A DNA stretch of 64,000 nucleotides from contig NZ_SPMZ01000025.1 in the NCBI RefSeq assembly GCF_012939995.1, forward strand, positions 1-64,000, given 5' to 3'. The notes below the pieces were generated by a model that was not told the origin of the DNA, ran no database searches, and saw nothing but the letters and a program-made list of their open reading frames with translations. Each line of letters begins with the position of its first letter. The stretch's first letter is position 1. The translations under genes and the position numbers were made by a program. Positions 37,147-46,944 of the stretch are shown here, piece by piece. The DNA comes from Candidatus Competibacter phosphatis. GTDB lineage: Bacteria > Pseudomonadota > Gammaproteobacteria > Competibacterales > Competibacteraceae.

Positions 37147-39717
37147 TTGATTAAGCTGCTGAAGAGCGCCGATAGTGGTGAAGAGGAACCGGACGAGCCG
37201 TTTTCGGTTCTCGTCGTGGACGATGAACTCGGTCTTCTGACCAGTCTCAAACGGTTGCTTGAAACCCATGGTTATGTGGTTGCGGTGGCCGTCAGCGGCA
37301 CGGCGGCCTTGACGCAGCTGGCCAAGAATCGCTACGACTTGCTGGTGCTGGACCTGGGGATGCCGGGAATCGGGGGCGCGGCGGTATTGGATTTTACGAT
37401 CGAGCGCTGCCTGGACATGGCGGTGATCGTGATCAGCGGTACCACCTCGGTGGTCGAAGCAACCGCCGCCATGCGTCGGGGCGCCATCGATTATCTGCGC
37501 AAACCGTTTGGTCCGGATGAATTGCTGGCCAGCATTGCCAACGCGACCCGCAAGCTGCAACTGGAGCGGGCCAACCGGTTGATGCGCGACCGCGTCGAGG
37601 TATCCGAACGTCTGCATCGCTTCCTGGTCAACAATTCTCCCGATCTCATTTTCATGTTAGATGTGGAGGGGCGTTTCTCCTATCTCAACAAGCGGGTGGA
37701 AACGCTGCTCGGTTTCGGAGCCGATGCGTTGGTGCGGCAACCTCTGGCCTGTTTGGTGGCTCCGCCGGATCGGGACAAGGTGGCGACGCTATTGCACCGT
37801 TTGGCTGCGGGAGTGACGGAACCTCAACTTGCGGAGTGGCATTTTCTCCGCCAAGAGGCTTTCCATCACGACCGCCCGACCCTGGATCTTTTTATGATCG
37901 CCGAGGTGACCGCTTTTCCGATCATTTCTGGGAACGGTTCGGAATCCCGCTTCACCGGTAGTTATCTGGTGGCTCGCGATGTCACTAGTCGCCGCCGAGC
38001 CGAGGAAGCCTTGCGCCAAGCCAGCGCCCGTTTGGAACATGTGGTCAGCGCCAGCCCAGCGGTCATCTATTCTCGTGATCCCCATTCCAGTCGACCGCTC
38101 AACTTCATCAGCTCCAACGTAAACGATCTACTGGGCTATCGGGCGGAAGATCTGCTTGCCGACGAGCACCTGTGGGAACATCTGGTGCATCCGGAGGATC
38201 GCTCGCGCTTCAAGCGCAGCCAGAGCTGCGAGGATGAGTACGTCCAGACCAGTTGCGAATACCGCTTGCGCCACCGCGAGGGCGGTTGGCGCTGGATTCG
38301 GGATACCGTGCGTCTGATCCGCGATAGCGAAGGCTATCCCGTGGAACTGGTGGGCTCGTGGCTGGACAACACCGAAGCGCAACTGCTTTCCGAGCAGCTC
38401 AGCCATCAGGCCAACCACGACTCGCTCACCGAATTGCCCAACCGCCGCGCGTTCGAGCGGCGCTTGCAGCAAGCTTTGGAATGCAGTCGCGCGCAGAATG
38501 TCGAGCACGCCCTTTTCTACCTCGATCTGGACCAGTTCAAGATCATCAACGACACCTGCGGGCACATGGCCGGCGACGCCCTGCTGCTCCAGCTTTCGCG
38601 CATCCTGCAGGCGCGGGTGCGCAGGCAGGACATGTTGGCGCGGTTGGGGGGCGACGAATTCGGGGTGCTCATGGAGTACTGTTCGCTGCAAGACGCCATG
38701 CGGCTGGCCAATTCGCTGTGCGGCGCGGTCAGCGATTTTCGCTTTGCCTGGGGCGACAAGACGTTCCATGTGGGGGCAAGCATCGGCGTGGTGTCGATCA
38801 CCGCCGCCAGCGAGAGTTCCGACAGCGTGCTCAGCGCCGCCGACAGCGCCTGTTACGCCGCCAAGGACGCCGGTCGCAACCGCGCGCACCTCTATACCGA
38901 AAACGATATCGAGCTTTCCCGTCGCCAGGGTGAAATGTGCTGGGTGGCGCGCATCAACCAAGCGTTGGAAGAGAACCGCTTCCAACTCGCTTTTCAGCCG
39001 ATCGTGCCCACCCTGGGCCGGTCCGATGGCCATCACTACGAACTGCTGCTGCGCATGGAGGATGAGATCGGGCAACTGGTGCTGCCGGGTAATTTCCTGC
39101 CGGCTGCGGAGCATTATCATCTGGCCGTCAAGCTGGATCGCTGGGTGGTGAGCACGGCGTTGGATTGGTTGTCCGACAATCCCGATCACCTCAGGAACCT
39201 GTCGCTATGTTCGATCAATCTGTCCGGCCTTTCCCTCGGCGACGTTCCCTTGTTGGATTATCTGGTGGAGCGCTTGAAGCACCGGCGGAACCTGAGCGGC
39301 AAGCTCTGTTTCGAGGTGACCGAAACCGCCGCGATCGCCAACTTCAACAACGCACTGCATTTCATCGGTGCCCTTAAGAGCATCGGCTGCCGCTTCGCCC
39401 TCGACGACTTTGGCAGTGGCTTGTCGTCCTTTGCCTATCTCAAGAAACTCCCGGTGGATTTTCTCAAGATCGATGGCGTCTTCGTGGAAGACATCGCCAA
39501 CGATCCGGTATCCCTGGCCATGGTGAGTTCCATCAACGACGTCGGTCATGTGATGGGCATGGAAACCATCGCCGAGTTCGTGGAAAACGACCAGATCCTG
39601 GCCAAACTGCGCGCCATTGGCGTGAACTACGCCCAAGGCTATGGGGTGGGTAAACCGCGTCCGTTGGCGGAACTGGTGGCGTACTGCCCGCAGATCGGCT
39701 TGGATCTGCAACATTAG
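37147..39717 (+). CDS. REC-PAS-PAS-GGDEF-EAL cyclic-di-GMP signalling protein
   Basis: This 856-residue protein begins with a receiver domain (VLVVDDELGLL, phospho-Asp about residue 69 in LVLDLGMPG, and DYLRKPFG). Two PAS domains follow (NNSPDLIFMLDVEGRFSYLN; SASPAVIYSRDP), then GGDEF and EAL domains. The diguanylate cyclase site LGGDEFG (about 500-506) is intact, with the inhibitory RxxD five residues upstream (RRQD). The EAL domain has ELL in place of EAL, and retains the NLS Asn, VTE Glu, DDFG pair, Lys in FLKIDG, METIAE Glu and AQGYGVG Gln, so both activities are possible. The start is TTG with a GGGAG site. It is likely phosphorylated by the preceding kinase. Confidence 0.92.
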   Translation: MIKLLKSADSGEEEPDEPFSVLVVDDELGLLTSLKRLLETHGYVVAVAVSGTAALTQLAKNRYDLLVLDLGMPGIGGAAVLDFTIERCLDMAVIVISGTTSVVEATAAMRRGAIDYLRKPFGPDELLASIANATRKLQLERANRLMRDRVEVSERLHRFLVNNSPDLIFMLDVEGRFSYLNKRVETLLGFGADALVRQPLACLVAPPDRDKVATLLHRLAAGVTEPQLAEWHFLRQEAFHHDRPTLDLFMIAEVTAFPIISGNGSESRFTGSYLVARDVTSRRRAEEALRQASARLEHVVSASPAVIYSRDPHSSRPLNFISSNVNDLLGYRAEDLLADEHLWEHLVHPEDRSRFKRSQSCEDEYVQTSCEYRLRHREGGWRWIRDTVRLIRDSEGYPVELVGSWLDNTEAQLLSEQLSHQANHDSLTELPNRRAFERRLQQALECSRAQNVEHALFYLDLDQFKIINDTCGHMAGDALLLQLSRILQARVRRQDMLARLGGDEFGVLMEYCSLQDAMRLANSLCGAVSDFRFAWGDKTFHVGASIGVVSITAASESSDSVLSAADSACYAAKDAGRNRAHLYTENDIELSRRQGEMCWVARINQALEENRFQLAFQPIVPTLGRSDGHHYELLLRMEDEIGQLVLPGNFLPAAEHYHLAVKLDRWVVSTALDWLSDNPDHLRNLSLCSINLSGLSLGDVPLLDYLVERLKHRRNLSGKLCFEVTETAAIANFNNALHFIGALKSIGCRFALDDFGSGLSSFAYLKKLPVDFLKIDGVFVEDIANDPVSLAMVSSINDVGHVMGMETIAEFVENDQILAKLRAIGVNYAQGYGVGKPRPLAELVAYCPQIGLDLQH

Positions 39718-39740
39718 CCGGCCATCGGGCTAGCTGGATG

Positions 39741-39769
39741 GGCCGCCGCCGGAAATCCCGACGGCGGCC
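39741..39769. terminator. Hairpin between convergent genes, likely bidirectional terminator
   Basis: GGCCGCCG (39741-39748) and CGGCGGCC (39762-39769) form a perfect 8-bp stem with extra inner CGG/CCG pairing. It lies in the 58-base spacer between the convergent GGDEF-EAL gene and the conserved unknown gene. T runs are short on both sides, so termination is plausible but unproven. Confidence 0.5.
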
Positions 39770-39775
39770 GTCCGT

Positions 39776-40541
39776 TTACAGGTTGGCCGAACGCCACCAA
39801 CTGTTGTGTTCGCGGCGCAACGCTTCGTGCGACGGCATCGGGTAGAAAGCCAGATCGTCGCCGTTGCCGATGTAGAAACCGCTCTTGATCATGCGGTACG
39901 GAAATTCCAGGGAATGTACCCGATGGACCAACTTGCTTTGCTTGCTGTTGGGTTCCAGCTCCATCAACGCCTCGCGTAGGTGATGCATGAACGAGTAGGG
40001 CAGGTCGCCGACCGGCCCGTTTGCGGGGTCGCTCGCCAGCGCGCCCAGGCCGAGTTCGACGAAGCACAATGCGGGGAAGCGAATGAACTTAGCCGGCTTG
40101 CTGGTGACGCCCTGGTAGTAGCTCACCGGGTCCTGTGCGCTGACCACCAGACTGTTGACCGGTGCCAGATCCTGGAACATGTGCAGGGTCGGCGCTTCGC
40201 GCGGCGCGATCGGGCCTCGCTCCAAACCTAGGGTATGGCCGTAGGCGGTGCTCAGATACAGCTTGCCCAGCGCGTTGATGGGAATGTGTTCCAGTACTCG
40301 GTAGATCGAAATGTAAACCGAATTCTTCGGTGCCCCATCCGGATGCGGCACACAGCGCTTGAGCCCATCGTCGATCTCAAAAAAATTCGTTGCGGAAAGC
40401 CGGGTCGACCTCGAAAAAGATCGCTTGTCCCTTGGATTTGTATTTGTGGCCGGTCGCGTAATATTGCCCGAACTGTTCCGGTGGCAGCATGGATACGATC
40501 AGCGCCTCGGGAATCAGCGAGAAGTACATATAAGCGGTCAT
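39776..40541 (-). CDS. Conserved protein of unknown function, frameshifted
   Basis: I do not recognise a domain. Neither frame alone gives a sensible gene. Reading from the ATG at 40541 (MTAYMYFSLIPEALIVSMLP) leads to a stop inside the run of seven A (plus strand 40379-40385). Removing one base continues as RNEFFEIDDGLKRCVPHPDG and on to 39776, about 254 residues. The protein looks soluble and well conserved in style (PTLHMFQDLAPVNSLVVSAQDPVSY; KLVHRVHSLEFPYRMI). A further 168-codon open frame reaching 40758 is not used before the ATG. The homopolymer break is probably a read error. No operon partner is apparent; yyaL-like starts 180 bases upstream in the same direction. Confidence 0.7.
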
Positions 40542-40726
40542 GGTCGCGTGCCCTCTTCAAACAAGTCATGGTTTTGATGCGTGCCTCCTTGGAAACCGGC
40601 GGATTGCCAGGAAGCATGTTAGGTTTTGGCTTCGATCCGAAGATCATGTTTGCAATTATAGGCGCGACCAACCGTCGCGCGGGTGTCTTTTCACTCCAAT
40701 ATCGGCGTTCGGCGCGAAGAGGTCGG

Positions 40727-42805
<2,079 letters not shown>

Positions 42806-42919
42806 GGCGGATTTCCGAGGGCGAGACGGTGAGCGGCGATTCTTCATGAGTGGCTTGCGAACCCCAATAGGTTCCCAGCGACTTGCAAGCGCTCTCCGGC
42901 ATGGAACAGCGTGCCATCG

Positions 42920-42950
42920 TTCCCAACTCGAATGATACATTTATAATGTA
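42920..42950 (+). promoter_or_regulatory. Promoter of the SWIM operon overlapping a dyad
   Basis: A perfect -10 TATAAT (42942-42947) lies 16 bases after TTCCCA (42920-42925), a 4-of-6 -35. Transcription would begin near 42954, about 26 bases before the SWIM gene. The -10 sits inside a perfect inverted repeat TACATT-TAT-AATGTA (42936-42950), which looks like an operator. A repressor bound there would block the promoter. Confidence 0.6.
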
Positions 42951-42979
42951 ATGTCGCTTCCAAAAGCAGAGTACCCCTT

Positions 42980-44308
42980 ATGCTTCTCCTGACCACCGAA
43001 CAAGTCATCGCTCTGGCCCCGGATGCCGCCTCGGTGAAAGCCGCGCGGGGTTTGGCGCGGCCCGGGAAATGGCCAACGGTCGGGCAAAACGACCAGGCGC
43101 TGTGGGGCGAATGCAAGGGTAGCGCCCTCTATCAGGTCTGCGTCGATCCGACCGAACCCGCGTTCAAATGCACCTGCCCCAGCCGCAAGTTTCCCTGCAA
43201 GCACGCACTGGGACTATTGCTGTTCGCCGCCACCCAACCCGACGTGGTTTCCGTTGGCGAGCCGCCCGTCTGGTTGAGCGAATGGCTGGCCAAACGGGAG
43301 CAAACCGCCCGCCGTAAGGCCGCCAGGGCCGGCGCCGACAGCGACCTCGACCCGGAACAGCAGGCCAAGCGAGCGGCGGCCAAGGATAAGCGAGTCGCCG
43401 AACGGCAGCGCAAGGTCGAGATCGGACTGGAGGAACTGGAGCGCTGGCTGCGCGATCTGGTCCGGCAGGGGCTGGCCCACGCCCAGCAACAATCCGCCCG
43501 TTACTGGGACGGCATGGCCGAACGCTTGTGGGACGCGCAGGCGCGAGGATTGGCCAACTGGCTGCGGGAGCTGGCCAGCATTCCGGCCAGCGGCGAAGGT
43601 TGGGGTGAACGCCTGCTGGCGCAACTGGGGTCGCTGTATCTGCTGCTGGAGGGCCACCGCCGGCTCGATGTCCTGCCGGAACCATTGCGGGCCGACATTC
43701 GCTCCCGCATCGGCTGGAGCTGGCAGGAGGCGGATTTGCCGGCGGACGCTTGGTTGCGCGATCGCTGGTTGCTGGTCGGTCAGCGCGGCTACGAGGAAGA
43801 ACAGATGCGGGTGCGGCGCAGTTGGTTGTGGAGCCGGCATCATGATCGACTGGCACTGGTGCTGGACTTCGCCCATCAGAGCCAGCCCATGCCGCCCATG
43901 GCCGCGCCGGGAAGCTGGCTGGAGGCGGAACTCGGTTTTTTCCCCAGCGAATATCCGCAACGGGCTTTATTGCGTCATGCCGTCGCCGTCGAAGATCAGG
44001 AAATGCCCACTGGATTGGCCGATGGCGCGGCGCTGCTGGACCGCTATGCCGCGGCGCTGGCCCGGCAACCTTGGCTGGCGGTGTTGCCGGCGGCCGTGGC
44101 CGAGGCTCTGCCGGTGCGGCGCGAGTCCGATACCTGGTTCCTGCGCGACGCCGCCGCGAAGCTGCTGCCGTGTCATCCCGGCTTCATCGAGACTTGGCGC
44201 TTGTTGGCCTGTAGCGGTGGATCGCCCCTGACCGTGTTCGGCGAATGGAACGGCCAGCAATTCTGGCCACTGAGTAGCTGGAGCGATGGCCAGCTCACGG
44301 CCTTTTGA
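42980..44308 (+). CDS. SWIM zinc-finger protein
   Basis: This 442-residue protein has an N-terminal SWIM finger (FKCTCPSRKFPCKHALGLLL, Cys/His ligands in CxC...CxH, about residues 55-75), a module that binds zinc and often nucleic acid or protein. A helical, charged segment with coiled-coil character follows (about 95-160), then a long Trp/Leu-rich region without a known domain. It starts the operon with DUF5691, MoxR and DUF5682 genes; gene order and near-contact spacing (13 bases to the next start) suggest one system. The specific biochemical role is unknown. Confidence 0.88.
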   Translation: MLLLTTEQVIALAPDAASVKAARGLARPGKWPTVGQNDQALWGECKGSALYQVCVDPTEPAFKCTCPSRKFPCKHALGLLLFAATQPDVVSVGEPPVWLSEWLAKREQTARRKAARAGADSDLDPEQQAKRAAAKDKRVAERQRKVEIGLEELERWLRDLVRQGLAHAQQQSARYWDGMAERLWDAQARGLANWLRELASIPASGEGWGERLLAQLGSLYLLLEGHRRLDVLPEPLRADIRSRIGWSWQEADLPADAWLRDRWLLVGQRGYEEEQMRVRRSWLWSRHHDRLALVLDFAHQSQPMPPMAAPGSWLEAELGFFPSEYPQRALLRHAVAVEDQEMPTGLADGAALLDRYAAALARQPWLAVLPAAVAEALPVRRESDTWFLRDAAAKLLPCHPGFIETWRLLACSGGSPLTVFGEWNGQQFWPLSSWSDGQLTAF

Positions 44309-44321
44309 CGGAGGCACGACG

Positions 44322-45821
44322 ATGGCATGGCGGGAACTGGTGACTTGCGCCCTGCTGGGCACCGAACGGCAAGCCCCGTCCGTTGCCGGCGACGAAGACG
44401 CGCTGGGGCAGGTACTTGGCCGGCTGGATGAGGACGACCGCGAAGGCGCGCTGCTGCGCGCGGCGGGCGTGGTGGCGTTATGGCGGCGGGCGGGGCGGCG
44501 GCTCGCCGACGATCCTCAGTCTCCACCCCCACCCTGCGAACCGGATGCCGCGCCCGGTTGCGGTCGCTTGGCTTGCCAGCATCTCGCCCTGCTGCTGCAA
44601 GGTCACGACTCGGAACTGCTGCCGGAATGGTTGGAAGCGCTGGGCGCGGCCGGACGGCGCGTGCCCGAGGAATGGCTGCCGGCGCTGCTGGATGTCGGGG
44701 CGAAACAGACCGCGCTCCGCCCGGCGTTGTTGCCGGTGCTGGGTCGGCGCGGGCACTGGTTGGCCCGGCACAATTCGGACTGGAGCTACGCCATCGGGAC
44801 CATTGACGAGACCATTTGGCAAACCGGCCGTTTCGAGGAACGGCTGGCCTTGCTGCACCAGTTACGAGCGTTTCAGCCGGAACGAGGGCGAGAACTGCTG
44901 GCCGCGACCTGGGGCGAGGAGTTGGTCCGCCACCGGCGCGAATTCATCCTGGTGCTGGCCACTGGGCTGAATCCGGCCGACGAACCGTTACTGGAAATCG
45001 CGCTCGACGACCGCAACAGCGAAGTCGCTCGCGCCGCCGCCGATCTGCTGGCGCGCTTGCCGCAATCCAGACTGAGCCGGGAACTGACCGCGCGAGCCTT
45101 GCGGCTGCTGCGGTTTCAACCCGCCGGTCTGCTGAAGCGCGACCGCCTGGAAGCGGACTTGCCGGAGGACGAGCCCGTGCTGCGCCGCGACGGCATCACC
45201 GATCCGCCCTCTAACGTGAAACTGGGCGAGAAAGCTTGGCGGCTCAGCCAGATCGTCGCCGCGACGCCGCCAGCGACCTGGTGTCGGGAGTGGCGGCGAA
45301 CCCCGGCGGAAATTCTGGCCGCCAGCCGCGATTGCGAGTGGCGGCATGCCTTGCTGGACGGATGGGTGCTGGCGACGCAACGGCATCGCGACGCCGACTG
45401 GGCGGAAGCCTTGCTGCCGCTCCATCCCGACCACGCCACCTTGACCGCCACCCTGGCCGACGTTCTGCCGCCGGCGCGATTCGAGGCTTATGTGCTGACA
45501 CTGTTGCGCGAGGCTTCGGGCGGCGGCCGGGCATCGGCGCTGGTGGTGTTGAGTCACGTCGAACGGCTCTGGAGCGTCGAACTGAGTCGGGCGGTACTGG
45601 AACAGGTCCGCCAGCGAATCCGCCAGGACAAACAGCCGGATTGGTGGTTGGCCAGCGCCTTGCGCGGTTTCGCCCGCTGGCTGCCGCCGGAATTCAGCGA
45701 GGAAGCCGCCGCCGGCTGGCCGACCGAATCCCGACAATGGTCGCAATGGGAAACCGCCGTGAACGAGTTTCTCGACCGGCTACGCTTTCGGCGGGCGATG
45801 CGGGAAGCCATCGCACAATAG
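44322..45821 (+). CDS. DUF5691 family protein
   Basis: This 499-residue protein matches, from memory, the DUF5691 family, which accompanies SWIM, MoxR and DUF5682 genes in diverse bacteria. The N terminus WRELVTCALLGTERQAP is typical. The rest is Leu/Ala/Arg-rich and predicted helical, with HEAT-like repeated helices (ALDDRNSEVARAAADLLARL). The ATG at 44322 has a GGAGG site; the frame upstream is not needed. It may be a scaffold for the ATPase. No catalytic motif is visible. Confidence 0.8.
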   Translation: MAWRELVTCALLGTERQAPSVAGDEDALGQVLGRLDEDDREGALLRAAGVVALWRRAGRRLADDPQSPPPPCEPDAAPGCGRLACQHLALLLQGHDSELLPEWLEALGAAGRRVPEEWLPALLDVGAKQTALRPALLPVLGRRGHWLARHNSDWSYAIGTIDETIWQTGRFEERLALLHQLRAFQPERGRELLAATWGEELVRHRREFILVLATGLNPADEPLLEIALDDRNSEVARAAADLLARLPQSRLSRELTARALRLLRFQPAGLLKRDRLEADLPEDEPVLRRDGITDPPSNVKLGEKAWRLSQIVAATPPATWCREWRRTPAEILAASRDCEWRHALLDGWVLATQRHRDADWAEALLPLHPDHATLTATLADVLPPARFEAYVLTLLREASGGGRASALVVLSHVERLWSVELSRAVLEQVRQRIRQDKQPDWWLASALRGFARWLPPEFSEEAAAGWPTESRQWSQWETAVNEFLDRLRFRRAMREAIAQ

Positions 45822-45852
45822 GCTCAAACCTTTCATCGGGAATCCATACTTC

Positions 45853-46933
45853 ATGAGCACCCTGCTACGAGAACACGCGGAACAGCAGTTCGCCGAGGAA
45901 CTGCACGTACTGGCCGAGACCGACCGGCACCCTCGGCCGCCCAACTGGCATTTGTCGCCGCGAGCGGTAACGATGTATCTGCTGGGCGGTACCCTGGACA
46001 GCGGTTTCGCCGTCACCCCCAAATACATCGGTAACCGCCGGCTGATGGAAGTCGCCGTCGCCACGCTGGCCACCGACCGCGCCCTGTTGCTGCTGGGCGT
46101 GCCCGGCACCGCCAAGACCTGGGTGTCGGAACATCTGGCGGCGGCGATCTCCGGTGACTCCACCGCGCTGGTGCAGGGCACCGCCGGTACCGGTGAGGAT
46201 GCCATCCGTTATGGTTGGAACTATGCGCGCCTGCTGGCCGAAGGCCCGTCGCTGGCGGCATTGGTCCCCAGTCCGGTCATGCGCGCCATGCAAGACGGCA
46301 GCATTGCCCGGGTCGAGGAGCTGACCCGCATTCCTTCCGACGTGCAGGATGCGCTGATCACCGTGCTGTCCGAGAAAACCCTGCCGATCCCGGAACTGGA
46401 TACCGAAGTGCAGGCGTTGAAAGGCTTCAACCTGATCGCCACCGCCAACGACCGCGACCGGGGGGGTCAACGAACTGTCCAGCGCCCTGAAGCGGCGTTT
46501 CAACACCGTGGTGCTGCCGACCCCGGATACCTTGGAAGAGGAAGTCGAGATCGTCCAGCAGCGGGTGGCCGCGCTGGGCCGGGCCTTGGAGTTGCCGGCC
46601 GAAGCGCCGGCGCTGGAGGAAATCCGCCGGCTGGTGACCATCTTCCGCGAACTGCGCGCCGGGGTGACGCTGGACGGCAAGGCCAAGCTGAAATCGCCCA
46701 GCGGCGCCCTGAGCGTGGCCGAGGCGATTTCGGTGCTGAACAACGGCCTGGCGCTGGCGGCGCATTTCGGCGACGGGCGTTTGCAGGCCGGTGATCTCGC
46801 TTCCAGCCTGATCGGCGCGGTGGTCAAGGACCCGGTGCAGGATGCCATCGTCTGGCGCGAGTATCTGGAAACCATCGTCAAGGAACGCGACGGCTGGAAG
46901 GATCTCTATCGCGCCTGCCGCGACGTCTCGTAA
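45853..46933 (+). CDS. MoxR-family AAA+ ATPase, frameshifted
   Basis: MoxR ATPases remodel proteins, often with a VWA-domain partner. The N-terminal frame has Walker A LLLLGVPGTAKTWVSEHLAA (about residues 82-101), Walker B-like and sensor regions (SIARVEELTRIPSDVQDALI, LIATANDRDRG). Removing one G from the G7 run at 46460-46466 restores DRDRGVNELSSALKRRFNTV, with the arginine finger pair, and gives about 359 residues. The Walker A Lys is kept. Frameshift is probably a read error, since both halves are well preserved. It lies between DUF5691 and DUF5682 genes in the same direction. Confidence 0.88.
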
Positions 46934-46944
46934 CGCGGGCGACC

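Noticed and set aside
46460-46466. Phase variation by slipped-strand change at the G7 run in the MoxR gene.
   Set aside because: Similar one-base excess in unrelated housekeeping genes such as rnd makes read error more likely than a dedicated switch at this gene.
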